From Elusimicrobiota bacterium (GTDB lineage Bacteria > Elusimicrobiota > Elusimicrobia > JACQPE01): 41,354 bases of DNA. Shown piece after piece: positions 6,595 to 14,733 of this stretch (positions are counted from its first letter, which is position 1; every line of letters starts with the position of its first letter). The position numbers and the translations under genes are program-made. The notes beneath the pieces were generated by a model. It was not told where the DNA came from, did not search any database, and was given only the letters and a program-made list of their open reading frames with translations. The stretch spans positions 1 through 41,354 of the forward strand of contig JACPAN010000021.1 of the NCBI GenBank assembly GCA_016180815.1. The letters run 5' to 3'.

Positions 6595-9042
6595 TTATTC
6601 GGTTTCGATCCGGTAAACGGACACCGAATTGCCGCCATGAAGCTCGCGGCCTTGCGAGGTGACCCAGACCTGGGCATTGTCCGGAGAAACGGCCAGGCCC
6701 ACGGGAAAAGAATCAGCCGGAACTTCGGCGACTTTCGTCAAATTCTCGGCGTTCAATGCGACGAGTTTTGAATCCGTGTTGACTGCGGCGAACACCCAGC
6801 GTCCATTCGGACTCAAATCAATGGTGCGCGCACCCGACCCGGCAAAAACTTCGGCTGCGGGTTTTACCTCATGACTGCCTGAAGCGTTACCGATGATTTC
6901 CTGAACGTTTAATTTGGAAATATAACCGCTGACATTCGAACTGGTATAAAGCCATTTACCATCGGGATGAAGCACCAAGTGTCGCGGCGTGGGCCTCATG
7001 CCCCAAACCGTGCCGATATAGCGGCGCTTGGCCACGTCGATCACGGCCACGCCGCCGCCCTTGAGGCGTCCGATCAGCAGGTGGCGGCTGTCTTTCGTGA
7101 AGGCGGCGCCGCGCAAACAAAGCCCGCATTCGCTGTCGCGGTCGATTTTTTCGCCGTTTGTTTCGGTTTCCAGATCGCTTAAATTCAGGCGTTTTTCAAC
7201 GGCGACCAGATGGGAGAGCCGGAATTTGGAAGGATCGGCCCCTCTGATATCCACGAAACCCACGGTATTGTCGCCCCAGTGAACAAACGCCATCCAGCGT
7301 CCGTCCGGCGAAGGCGTGATGAATTTGGGTATGGGTCCGGAGGGCAATACCGTTACAATAGCATCGGTTTGCGTATCGATGACCGCAACCGCCGAAGGGT
7401 TCTGGGAAAATTCGTCGTAATCGCGCCGGTAATAAGAAACCCAGAGAAAGCGGCCTTCATGAGAGAAGGCCATTTCAACGGGCTTTCCGCAAAAATGGTC
7501 GACATCGCCGCTTTTGGGCTTGACGATGAAGGCGTAGTCGAATGGTTTTTGGGACGAGATCAAACCGGCGTTTTTTTCATCGAAACAATGGCGAATCGTG
7601 CCCAGTTGTTTTAAGGCGACCGGATCATAAGCGACGGTGGTGAAGCCTTCGAGAGAATTCACATAGGCCTTTGTTCCATCGGGTCTGAAGCCGGCGGATT
7701 TAGGCGATTGAACCATGACGTCATAGCGGTCTCGAGGATGCTCCGGGCTGCGGTTGTAGTGCTGGAAACGCGCGGACAGCGTCATTCGGAAATCGTTGTT
7801 TTTGGATTTGGCTGTCGCGCCGATGGGGACGCGTTTGACCGGAGGAATGTATTTTTTAGGCTCCTCCAGCGCTTTGAGCCCGCCGTCGGGCGCGATCTCG
7901 AGCAGGTTATTGGCGATGTCTTTGCGGCCGAGCTCTTTAATGAGCTTGGCTGCTCTGACTTGCGGGTCGAACAGGGGGATCCCGGGTTCCTTCTGAATAA
8001 AAGACACGATGCGGCCCCCCCGGAAGGAGCCGTCGCGGACATGCAGTTCCACGCTCAGCATCGGCGCATAGGCTCGTTGATCGGCCAGGTTCATTTTGCC
8101 GTAGGTCTGGAAATTGCCCAGGCTGTAGGCGATGAGGCGGTTTTTATAAAGCTCCATGGCGCGCGGCACATGGGGGCCGTGCCCGATGACGAGCGCGGCG
8201 CCGGCGTCGACGAGCGCATGGGCGAAGGCGCGCAAATCGCCGCGTTTGGTGTTTTCAAAAATTTCCATGCCTTGAGGCAGGCGCATCGCGTCCAACCCTT
8301 CGGCGCCTCCATGGAAAGAAACGATGACGATGGGGAATCTGGCCTTGAGGTTTGCGACCGACAAAACGGCTTCGGGGATGTTCAAGACGCTGGGGAATTC
8401 CCGGCCGCCGGTAAACCCAAAGGCGATCACGGCCGCGCTTGCGCCCGCCACATAAAATTCGGCGATTTCATTTTTTTTGCCGGCATATCGAAGGCCGATG
8501 TTGTTGAGGGTCGTGACCATATCCAAATACCCTTGGCCGCCGCAATCAAGGCTGTGATTATTGTTGATACTGACGACATTGAAGCCCGCTTCAATCATGG
8601 TTTTGGCGTAGCGGGCGGGCGTCGCGAATTGATAGCAGCCTTTGGGGGAAATATTCGCCGTTTTGCCTTTCTTGTTTGCGGATTTGCGGCATTTTTCCGT
8701 CGAGCAGTTGTCCGTGACCGCGCTTTCGAGATTGGCGAAAATAATGTCGCCTTTTAAATAAGGCTTGACTTCATCATAGAGCCCCCGTCCGTCATGCGGC
8801 GGCAACGAAGGGGGTTCCGGGCTCATGCTGGCCAATAAAACATCGCCGGCGGCGACGACCGTCATGGTTTCTTTGGGCTTAGCCGCGGCAGGAGCCGGCT
8901 CTTCGGGAACCGGGATTTCAACGGCCAGTTTTTGCGTCGCAGGCTGATCCTTAACTTTGGGCGAAGCGCATCCGGCCAGCGCGAGCAGAATCGAACCGGT
9001 CAGCGCCTTCCACCAAAGCGAGGAGAAAAGATAGCGCCCCAA
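6595..9042 (-). CDS. Alternative internal product: CapA-family lipoprotein with beta-propeller
   Basis: An in-frame TTG at 9040-9042 would start an 815-residue protein whose first 25 residues form a lipoprotein signal: MGRYLFSSLWWKAL then TGSILLALAGC, with a canonical LAGC lipobox. A GGAA lies about 6 bases upstream. From there the protein has a Pro/Ala-rich linker, a CapA/PGA_cap domain (metallophosphatase-like, found in poly-gamma-glutamate capsule proteins and other envelope proteins) and a beta-propeller of about 380 residues. An envelope-anchored role is likely. The same codons encode the last helix of MutY, so this is either a nested start or the exported half of a real fusion. Confidence 0.5.
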   Translation of the reverse strand: MGRYLFSSLWWKALTGSILLALAGCASPKVKDQPATQKLAVEIPVPEEPAPAAAKPKETMTVVAAGDVLLASMSPEPPSLPPHDGRGLYDEVKPYLKGDIIFANLESAVTDNCSTEKCRKSANKKGKTANISPKGCYQFATPARYAKTMIEAGFNVVSINNNHSLDCGGQGYLDMVTTLNNIGLRYAGKKNEIAEFYVAGASAAVIAFGFTGGREFPSVLNIPEAVLSVANLKARFPIVIVSFHGGAEGLDAMRLPQGMEIFENTKRGDLRAFAHALVDAGAALVIGHGPHVPRAMELYKNRLIAYSLGNFQTYGKMNLADQRAYAPMLSVELHVRDGSFRGGRIVSFIQKEPGIPLFDPQVRAAKLIKELGRKDIANNLLEIAPDGGLKALEEPKKYIPPVKRVPIGATAKSKNNDFRMTLSARFQHYNRSPEHPRDRYDVMVQSPKSAGFRPDGTKAYVNSLEGFTTVAYDPVALKQLGTIRHCFDEKNAGLISSQKPFDYAFIVKPKSGDVDHFCGKPVEMAFSHEGRFLWVSYYRRDYDEFSQNPSAVAVIDTQTDAIVTVLPSGPIPKFITPSPDGRWMAFVHWGDNTVGFVDIRGADPSKFRLSHLVAVEKRLNLSDLETETNGEKIDRDSECGLCLRGAAFTKDSRHLLIGRLKGGGVAVIDVAKRRYIGTVWGMRPTPRHLVLHPDGKWLYTSSNVSGYISKLNVQEIIGNASGSHEVKPAAEVFAGSGARTIDLSPNGRWVFAAVNTDSKLVALNAENLTKVAEVPADSFPVGLAVSPDNAQVWVTSQGRELHGGNSVSVYRIETE

Positions 9043-9921
9043 TTGTTTTTCCGGAACCCACTTTTTGTTCGCATCGGTTGTTTTCAGTCCGTCGCTTTGC
9101 GCGTGATCGACATGCGCGTGGATGCGCCAGCGCATAATGGCGTGCGTGAGGGTTTTCAATCCGTTGCCCGGCGGGCATCGATCGATGACCGTCGCAGGCA
9201 GGCCCCAGGTATTCTTTAGAAATTTTTCGCCGGGCCCACGGCGTTCAAGCAGAACCCGGCCGGTTTTATCTTGATGAACCCGGATGAAGAGTTCCAGCTT
9301 TTGGCTCGCGGCCGGTTTTTGCTCAACAGGATGAACGCCCTCGGTGGCGCAGAAAGCGCGCACCGGGCATGCGTGGCATCGGGGTTCGCGCGCCCGGCAG
9401 ATCAGCGCTCCTAATTCCATCATGGCTTGATTGAATTCTGAGGGCAGCGCCCGGCTTTCAACCAGCATCGCGTCCAGGGTTCCGGGGTCTTCGGTGTTGA
9501 GGAGTCTTAAAATGACCCGCCGGACATTGGTGTCGAGCACCGGCGCCGGGGCCTCAAAAGCGATGCTGGAAACGGCGTTCGCTAAATATGGGCCGAACCC
9601 GGGCAAGGTTTTCAGATCTTCGGGATTTGCGGGAAAATTTCCTTGGCGCACGATTTCCTGCGCCGCGCGATGAAGATTGACGGCGCGGCTGTTGTAACCC
9701 AAGCCGGTCCAGGCTTTTTTGACTTTCCACAAGGGGGCTTCGGCCAAGGTTTGTATCGTTGGGAATTCTTTCAAAAATAGCTCGTATCGTTTGACGACGG
9801 TCGCCACCGTCGTCTGCACCAGCATGAATTCCGATACCATGATGCGGTAAGGATCGCGCGTTTTGCGCCACGGCAGGTCCCGTTTGTTCTTGCGATACCA
9901 GGCGATCAGCTTGCGAACCAT
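6595..9921 (-). CDS. mutY: MutY adenine glycosylase read in frame into CapA-like lipoprotein and beta-propeller
   Basis: One open frame of 1108 codons from ATG 9919-9921 (a TTG 9 codons upstream is possible; the ATG matches the usual MutY start and sits 7 bases after TTATAA). Residues 1-205 are MutY: SEFMLVQTTV (catalytic Glu), GLGYNSRAVNLHRAA, helix-hairpin-helix LKTLPGFGPYLA, VLDTNVRRV (catalytic Asp) and the 4Fe-4S loop C-x6-C-x2-C-x5-C (CRAREPRCHACPVRAFC). Residues about 213-305 are the NUDIX-like C-terminal 8-oxoG-sensing domain. With no stop codon, the frame runs into a lipobox (LALAGC, Cys near 318), a CapA/PGA_cap phosphoesterase-like domain (VVAAGDVLL, NLESAV, NNNHSLDCG, GHGPHVPRAMELY, AYSLGNF) and a C-terminal YVTN-type beta-propeller with TPSPDGRW and VLHPDGKW blades. 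MutY works on DNA in the cytoplasm and the rest should be exported, so a stop has probably been lost or two proteins are made. Confidence 0.85.
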   Translation of the reverse strand: MVRKLIAWYRKNKRDLPWRKTRDPYRIMVSEFMLVQTTVATVVKRYELFLKEFPTIQTLAEAPLWKVKKAWTGLGYNSRAVNLHRAAQEIVRQGNFPANPEDLKTLPGFGPYLANAVSSIAFEAPAPVLDTNVRRVILRLLNTEDPGTLDAMLVESRALPSEFNQAMMELGALICRAREPRCHACPVRAFCATEGVHPVEQKPAASQKLELFIRVHQDKTGRVLLERRGPGEKFLKNTWGLPATVIDRCPPGNGLKTLTHAIMRWRIHAHVDHAQSDGLKTTDANKKWVPEKQLGRYLFSSLWWKALTGSILLALAGCASPKVKDQPATQKLAVEIPVPEEPAPAAAKPKETMTVVAAGDVLLASMSPEPPSLPPHDGRGLYDEVKPYLKGDIIFANLESAVTDNCSTEKCRKSANKKGKTANISPKGCYQFATPARYAKTMIEAGFNVVSINNNHSLDCGGQGYLDMVTTLNNIGLRYAGKKNEIAEFYVAGASAAVIAFGFTGGREFPSVLNIPEAVLSVANLKARFPIVIVSFHGGAEGLDAMRLPQGMEIFENTKRGDLRAFAHALVDAGAALVIGHGPHVPRAMELYKNRLIAYSLGNFQTYGKMNLADQRAYAPMLSVELHVRDGSFRGGRIVSFIQKEPGIPLFDPQVRAAKLIKELGRKDIANNLLEIAPDGGLKALEEPKKYIPPVKRVPIGATAKSKNNDFRMTLSARFQHYNRSPEHPRDRYDVMVQSPKSAGFRPDGTKAYVNSLEGFTTVAYDPVALKQLGTIRHCFDEKNAGLISSQKPFDYAFIVKPKSGDVDHFCGKPVEMAFSHEGRFLWVSYYRRDYDEFSQNPSAVAVIDTQTDAIVTVLPSGPIPKFITPSPDGRWMAFVHWGDNTVGFVDIRGADPSKFRLSHLVAVEKRLNLSDLETETNGEKIDRDSECGLCLRGAAFTKDSRHLLIGRLKGGGVAVIDVAKRRYIGTVWGMRPTPRHLVLHPDGKWLYTSSNVSGYISKLNVQEIIGNASGSHEVKPAAEVFAGSGARTIDLSPNGRWVFAAVNTDSKLVALNAENLTKVAEVPADSFPVGLAVSPDNAQVWVTSQGRELHGGNSVSVYRIETE

Positions 9922-9966
9922 GCGTGATTTATAACTTAAATAACTCAAGTTGTGAGCAGGCTTACC

Positions 9967-9994
9967 TTGCGTCCGGGAGTTTAAGGTCTATAAT
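9967..9994 (+). promoter_or_regulatory. Sigma70-type promoter of the PAS membrane gene
   Basis: TTGCGT (9967-9972) and a perfect TATAAT (9989-9994) lie 16 bases apart, 18 bases before the GTG start at 10013. A strong ribosome site (GAGGGGGG) lies between. Confidence 0.65.
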
Positions 9995-10012
9995 TAAGCA
10001 GAGGGGGGAAGA

Positions 10013-10903
10013 GTGCCTACAAAAGACGTTCGCGTTATTGGTCTGCATGAGTCCGTATTGGACAGCCTGCCGGGCGGTCTTATCGTCACTGATCTTGACG
10101 GCTCCGTTCTTGTTTTCAACCGTTCGGCCGAGCGCATCTTGGCTGTTGAAAGCCGCGCGATCCGGCAAAGCCATGTCCGGGAAGTTTTCCGCGCGCAGCC
10201 GGAAATCGCGGACATTATTCTAAAGACCTGCAAAACCCTCGATGAGAAGAACCGGCAGGAGGTCCGCGTTTTCAACGGGCGGGGGCAGCGCATTCTCCTG
10301 GGCTACGGCACCTTGGTGTTCCGGGGCGAGGAAGGCCATCCGGTCGGCGTGGGCCTGACATTCCAAGACATTACGCGTTTCGTGCCCATGCCCGCCAACG
10401 TCCAATTCATCAGTTTGATCAACAGGTTTTTCATGCCCTTTACCGTGGCGATGGTCGTGGCCGCCATGATTTGGGGCTTGGCGGAGACTTATGAAAAGTA
10501 CATCGCGACCGTGATTTTGGCCGGGTTGGTCGCATTCAATTATTTCGTGGGCTGGCAGGCGCAGCAGCCCGGGCATTCGGATCATGGGATCAAGCGTTTC
10601 CACACGCCGGTCAATTTTTTGGGCCTGGGGTCGTTGGTTTATTTGCTGGGCACGCTTTGGGGGCCGATGTGGCTTTTGTTCGTGCTGACGCCGTTGGCGG
10701 CCAGCCTCTACACCGACCGTTTGGCCACCGCAGCCATCGCCGTCTTATCCGCCGTTTTTTTGCTGGGGATTTATGAGCACCGAGGCTTGACCGGCACCAT
10801 CGGCTGGGCGCAAGCTTTCCTGCACGCCCTGTTCATCGTTTTTGTGAGCATGTTCGCCAATGCCCTGGCCAATCTGGTCAGCCGCGTGCGCTCGGGCCGG
10901 TAG
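10013..10903 (+). CDS. PAS-domain membrane sensor-like protein without recognised output domain
   Basis: 296 residues from GTG 10013, preceded by GAGGGGGGAA. Residues about 8-120 form a PAS domain (ESVLDSLPGGLIVTDLDGSV, FNRSAERILAVE, and LTFQDITR at the end). Residues about 130-285 hold about five transmembrane helices (FMPFTVAMVVAAMIWGLAE, TVILAGLVAFNYFVGW, LGLGSLVYLLGTLWG, and more). There is no histidine kinase, GGDEF or other output domain, so the protein may work as a membrane-tethered ligand sensor or partner subunit. It is divergent from mutY across a 91-base intergenic region and has its own promoter. Function unknown. Confidence 0.85.
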   Translation: MPTKDVRVIGLHESVLDSLPGGLIVTDLDGSVLVFNRSAERILAVESRAIRQSHVREVFRAQPEIADIILKTCKTLDEKNRQEVRVFNGRGQRILLGYGTLVFRGEEGHPVGVGLTFQDITRFVPMPANVQFISLINRFFMPFTVAMVVAAMIWGLAETYEKYIATVILAGLVAFNYFVGWQAQQPGHSDHGIKRFHTPVNFLGLGSLVYLLGTLWGPMWLLFVLTPLAASLYTDRLATAAIAVLSAVFLLGIYEHRGLTGTIGWAQAFLHALFIVFVSMFANALANLVSRVRSGR

Positions 10904-10933
10904 CCCCTTCGTTATTTCCTGTAGAATATCTTG

Positions 10934-11311
10934 ATGTCGAAAATTGTTCTGATCACGGCTAAAGCGCCTAAGGCCATCGGCCCTTATTCGCAGGCCGTTG
11001 AAAAAAACGGTTTTGTTTTTGTCTCCGGCCAAATTCCCGCGGATGCCGCCGGGCAGCCGGTCGCGGGCGACATTAAAATTCAGGCTGAGGCCGCCATTAA
11101 GAATATCGAAGCCATTCTTGGGGCCGCCGGATTGGACTTAAGTCATGTGGTGAAAACCACGGTCTACATGAAAAATCTTCAGGACTTCCCAGCCATGAAC
11201 GAGGTTTATGCCCGGTTTTTCAAAGAGCCTTACCCGGCCCGCGCCACCATCGAAGTGTCCAATTTGCCAAAGGGCGCGGCCATTGAAATCGAAGCCCTCG
11301 CCGTTCGTTAA
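10934..11311 (+). CDS. ridA: RidA family enamine/imine deaminase
   Basis: 125 residues from ATG 10934. RidA (YjgF/YER057c/UK114) hydrolyses reactive 2-aminoacrylate and related enamines/imines formed by PLP enzymes. Family marks: KAIGPYSQAV, VFVSGQIPAD, VVKTTVYMKNLQDF, the substrate-binding Arg in PARATIEV, and IEIEALAV with the conserved Glu. Length is normal. A TAGAAT hexamer (10922-10927) ends 7 bases before the ATG, suggesting leaderless transcription, although the -35 is poor. It is the first gene of a compact operon; the next gene starts 9 bases later. Confidence 0.93.
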   Translation: MSKIVLITAKAPKAIGPYSQAVEKNGFVFVSGQIPADAAGQPVAGDIKIQAEAAIKNIEAILGAAGLDLSHVVKTTVYMKNLQDFPAMNEVYARFFKEPYPARATIEVSNLPKGAAIEIEALAVR

Positions 11312-11319
11312 ACTGCCGG

Positions 11320-11757
11320 ATGAACCTGGGCGATTTTCTTATCAAAAGTGGCGCCCTCACTCAGAAACGATGGGATCAAGCCTTGGAGCTGTGTCATCAG
11401 TCGGGAGAGGAAGTCGGGGAAATCCTGCTCAAGAAGGGCTGGGTCGCAGAGGAACCCTTGGTTCGCGCCCTCTCGCGCACCGTAGGGCGCCCTTTTGCCA
11501 GCCGCGCCAACGGGCTTTTAGTCGTCAGCAACAAAAATAAGCTCAAGGATTTTATCCCCGTTGATTTATGCCGCCGTCATTTCATGGTGCCCATCTTTAT
11601 CGATGACGCGCATTTCGCCGTCGCCTCTTGGAGAGTCCCGGATATGGAAACCATGGAAAATTTGAAAATCCTAACCGGCAAAAAAATCGAGGTATTCCTG
11701 GCCATGAAATCCGAAATCACCGCTTTGCAGGAAGAGTTGTACGACCATGCGCATTGA
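11320..11757 (+). CDS. Stand-alone MshEN (GspE N-terminal) domain protein
   Basis: 145 residues resembling the MshEN/T2SSE-N domain found at the N-terminus of type II secretion and pilus assembly ATPases: MNLGDFLIKSGALTQKRWDQ, VGEILLKKGWVAEEPLVRAL, and a second half with DFIPVDLCRRHFMVPIFID and LKILTGKKIEVFLAMKSEI. In some family members this domain binds c-di-GMP. No ATPase domain follows, so this is a single-domain version, perhaps an adaptor or regulator. Its 3' end overlaps the next gene by 11 bases. c-di-GMP binding is inference and the key motifs are only partly kept. Confidence 0.82.
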   Translation: MNLGDFLIKSGALTQKRWDQALELCHQSGEEVGEILLKKGWVAEEPLVRALSRTVGRPFASRANGLLVVSNKNKLKDFIPVDLCRRHFMVPIFIDDAHFAVASWRVPDMETMENLKILTGKKIEVFLAMKSEITALQEELYDHAH

Positions 11758-12487
11758 CAGCGTTTTGCTGAGCGTTCAAGGGCAAAAACGCGTGGGCGTT
11801 CGCTATGCGCCTGATCAAGAGGGAAAAAAACGGCCCGGACTGTTGATGCTCCACGGTTTTCCCGGCGCCGAGAAGAACGTGGATGTGGCGCGGGCCCTCG
11901 TCCGCCGGGGCTGGGTTTGCCTGGCGCCGCATTTTCGCGGCAGCTGGGGGAGCCACGGGCAGTATTCCTTTTCCGGAATTTTGCAAGACACCGCGTATTT
12001 TTGGCGGATTCTCAACCGCGATCCGCAAGTGAAGAGGCGTTCGACGGCGGTTTTGGGTTTCAGCATGGGCGGCTGGGCCGCGCTGAATTTTGCGGCTCAA
12101 GGCGGCCGTAGCGCCAAAGCGGTCGTCGCTTTAGCGCCCATGGCCGGCTCGCGGCAATGGTTCGGTTCCCGTTCGCGCAAGAAAGTTTGGGATTTGGCGC
12201 GGACCTTGGACATCCGCTCCAAGGACGCGCTTTGGCGGGATTTTAAAAGGACCTTGGCCGTCCACGATCCGATGAACGTCGTGGGAAAGATCGCCGCGCC
12301 GCTGCTGATCGCTCACGGGACGCAAGACGAGTTGGTCCCTTATGAGTTGGGCCGGGGGCTTTTTGTGCGGGCCGGCAGCCCCAAGCGCTTCGTCACCGTG
12401 CGCGGCGCCGACCATCAGTTCTCCGAACACCGCGAGAAGCTGATTCAAAGTGTGGTATCCTTTTTGACGGAGACGATCAAATCATGA
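11747..12487 (+). CDS. Alpha/beta hydrolase, dienelactone hydrolase/peptidase-like
   Basis: 246 residues with no signal peptide. Alpha/beta-hydrolase marks: LLMLHGFPGAEKNVD (oxyanion loop), nucleophile elbow GFSMGGW, acid at AHGTQDELVP and His at GADHQFSEH. Substrate cannot be told; carboxylesterase or acyl-peptide hydrolase activity is plausible. It overlaps the MshEN gene upstream and the GH1 gene downstream (ATGA), so it belongs to the ridA operon. Confidence 0.88.
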   Translation: MRIDSVLLSVQGQKRVGVRYAPDQEGKKRPGLLMLHGFPGAEKNVDVARALVRRGWVCLAPHFRGSWGSHGQYSFSGILQDTAYFWRILNRDPQVKRRSTAVLGFSMGGWAALNFAAQGGRSAKAVVALAPMAGSRQWFGSRSRKKVWDLARTLDIRSKDALWRDFKRTLAVHDPMNVVGKIAAPLLIAHGTQDELVPYELGRGLFVRAGSPKRFVTVRGADHQFSEHREKLIQSVVSFLTETIKS

Positions 12488-13833
12488 GCTATTTTCCACC
12501 GGATTTTTTATGGGGCGTGTCCACGTCCGCCTATCAGATTGAGGGCAACAACGTTCATTCCGATCTCTGGGCATGGGAAAAAAAGAGGAAGTGGGAGCCC
12601 TCGGGCGCCTGCGCGAATTCCTGGGAGCTTTTTGACGAGGACCTGGCTTGCCTTAAGGAATTGGGAGTCAACACCTATCGTTTTTCGGTTGAGTGGGGCC
12701 GCGTTTTTCCCGAGCCCGATCGGATTGATCACGAGGTGTTGGGCCGCTACCTGCGCCAAGCCGAACTCTTGAACAAAAGCGGCATTTTGCCCATGGTCTG
12801 CCTGCATCATTTCACGAATCCCGCGTGGCTGTTGAAGTTATGCCCATTGGGTTGGGCTGATGAGCGCGCGATCGAACATTTCCTTCGTTTCGCCGACGTG
12901 GCGGTGGAGGCCTTGGGCCCGCAGGTCAAGTGGTGGATGATTTTTAATGAGCCCAACGTTTACGTGCTTCAATCGTTGGGCACAGGGCATTTTCCGCCCG
13001 GCCGCCGCGCGATTGCAACGCCGGTTACGGGTTTGCTATCGAGCGCCATGAAAAACGTGGTGATCGCCCATCGCAAGGCCTATGCCCGCATCAAGAGCCG
13101 CCGTCCCGATTTTCAAATCGGCATCGCGCATAATGTCAACGCCATCCATCCTTACCGCGACAAGCCGAGCCATCGCCGGGCCGCGGAGCGTTGGGACCAT
13201 TTTTTTCATTGGAGCATGCTTGATGCCATGGTTTCGGGCCGTTTCTCTTCCTGGGACGGCGTTCAGGAAGCGCTGCCCGGTGAACACCGGGACACTTTGG
13301 ATTTCGTCGGCATCAATTATTACACGCGGGTTTACGTGCGGCCGTTTCCCTTGGTGATGCCTCCATTGAATTTGATTCCTCTCTATTCCGAAATGGAGTT
13401 TATCACCGGCCGTTTCCTCGGCTCGTTGATCGGCACGCGCCAGGGTGACAGGCCCAGGGAAGATATGGGGCATGAGGTTTATCCCGAAGGCTTACGCGAA
13501 GTGGCGGTGAAGGCCTGGCGTAGGTACTCGAAACCCATCCTAATTACGGAAAACGGCATGGCCACGACAAGCAACGAGCCGTTGAGGAGTGAGTATTTAA
13601 GCGGGCATGTGCGTGCCCTTGATGAATCGGTGCGCCAGGGAGTCCGCGCTTTGGGTTATTTGCATTGGTCGTTGCTCGACAATTATGAGTGGAGCACGTA
13701 CCGGATGCGCTTCGGCCTCTACAGCGTCGACCGGGCCGACGGCTTTAAACGAGCCCCCAAACCCGCGGCCGGCGTTTATCGCAAAATCATCGAAGCCCAC
13801 CGTTTATCCCAAGCCGGAGCGGCCAGGCCGTGA
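12484..13833 (+). CDS. Family 1 glycoside hydrolase (beta-glucosidase-like)
   Basis: 449 residues, typical GH1 length. Start: FPPDFLWGVSTSAYQIEG. Both catalytic glutamates are present: acid/base E156 in WMIFNEPN and nucleophile E356 in PILITENGMA. Other GH1 marks include NTYRFSVEW, LHHFTNPAW, DFVGINYYTR and HWSLLDNYEWS. No signal peptide, so it acts in the cytoplasm on beta-glycosides or phospho-beta-glycosides. The ATG overlaps the upstream stop and the stop overlaps the next GTG, so it is translationally coupled in the operon. Confidence 0.96.
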   Translation: MSYFPPDFLWGVSTSAYQIEGNNVHSDLWAWEKKRKWEPSGACANSWELFDEDLACLKELGVNTYRFSVEWGRVFPEPDRIDHEVLGRYLRQAELLNKSGILPMVCLHHFTNPAWLLKLCPLGWADERAIEHFLRFADVAVEALGPQVKWWMIFNEPNVYVLQSLGTGHFPPGRRAIATPVTGLLSSAMKNVVIAHRKAYARIKSRRPDFQIGIAHNVNAIHPYRDKPSHRRAAERWDHFFHWSMLDAMVSGRFSSWDGVQEALPGEHRDTLDFVGINYYTRVYVRPFPLVMPPLNLIPLYSEMEFITGRFLGSLIGTRQGDRPREDMGHEVYPEGLREVAVKAWRRYSKPILITENGMATTSNEPLRSEYLSGHVRALDESVRQGVRALGYLHWSLLDNYEWSTYRMRFGLYSVDRADGFKRAPKPAAGVYRKIIEAHRLSQAGAARP

Positions 13834-14729
13834 AAATTGTCGTTGCCGGAGGCGGCGGTTTCATCGGCAAGCGTCTTTGCGGGGCGCTTTCGGGGGAAGG
13901 CTATGACATCGTCATTTTAAGCCGCTCCCGCCAAGGCGCTTTTGACGGGGCGCGTTATCTGCGTTGGGACCCGTCCGAAGGCGCGCGTTGGGCCGATGCG
14001 GTGGGAGCCGCCGACGCCGTCATTAATTTGGCCGGAGAATCGATCGCGGACGGGCGATGGTCCGAGCCAAGAAAACGCGTTTTGGTCGAAAGCCGCATCG
14101 CTTCGACCCGGGCGATTGTCGCCGGATTAAACCGCCTGACGCCGAAACCAAAAATTTTCGTCAATGCTTCCGCGGTCGGTTATTACGGTCCCCGCGGCGA
14201 TGAAACCATCGATGAAGACTCGCGCCCCGGCTCCGATTTTTTAGCCGAACTATGCCGCCAGTGGGAAAACGAATGCCTGGACGCCGAGCGTCAGGGCGTG
14301 CGCACCGTTAAAATCAGAATCGGTATTGTTTTAGGTCATGGCGGTGGAGCGATCGCCAAAATGCTTCTGCCTTTTAAGCTTGGCTTAGGCGGACCCCTGG
14401 GTTCGGGCGATCAATGGATGTCCTGGGTGCATATCGACGATTTGGCCGGCCTTGTCCTTTTTCTTATCGATCACCCGACGGCATCGGGACCAATTAATGC
14501 CACTGCGCCTAATCCGGTCACGAACCGTGAATTTGCCAAGACGCTCGGCGCCGTGCTTCGTCGTCCGGCTTTCCTGCCGGCGCCGGCCTTTGCTTTGCGT
14601 TTGGCTTTAGGCGAAATGGCGGACATGCTCTTGACCGGGCAGAAAGTTTTGCCTAAAAAAGCCCAAGCCCTGAGCTATTCATTCCGCCACTCGCAATTAA
14701 AAGAAGCCCTTCAGTCGCTGTTCCTGTAG
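13830..14729 (+). CDS. TIGR01777 (YfcH/SDR39U1) family atypical SDR epimerase
   Basis: 299 residues from GTG 13830, which overlaps the GH1 stop. An N-terminal Rossmann fold with VVAGGGGFIGKRLCGAL, then the family-specific WDP, DAVINLAGESIADGRW, and RIGIVLGHGGGAIAKMLLPF segments; the C-terminus carries the usual ALRLALGEMADMLLTGQKVLP tail. SVGYYG is seen as AVGYYGPRGDE. The family binds NADP(H); its substrate is unknown. Last gene of the ridA operon; it converges with the protease gene 4 bases away. Confidence 0.93.
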   Translation: MKIVVAGGGGFIGKRLCGALSGEGYDIVILSRSRQGAFDGARYLRWDPSEGARWADAVGAADAVINLAGESIADGRWSEPRKRVLVESRIASTRAIVAGLNRLTPKPKIFVNASAVGYYGPRGDETIDEDSRPGSDFLAELCRQWENECLDAERQGVRTVKIRIGIVLGHGGGAIAKMLLPFKLGLGGPLGSGDQWMSWVHIDDLAGLVLFLIDHPTASGPINATAPNPVTNREFAKTLGAVLRRPAFLPAPAFALRLALGEMADMLLTGQKVLPKKAQALSYSFRHSQLKEALQSLFL

Positions 14730-14733
14730 CCGA

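Noticed and set aside
7708-8757. Long plus-strand open frame of 349 codons
   Set aside because: It lies antisense to the CapA and propeller coding region, which has clear motifs; the plus-strand translation shows none.
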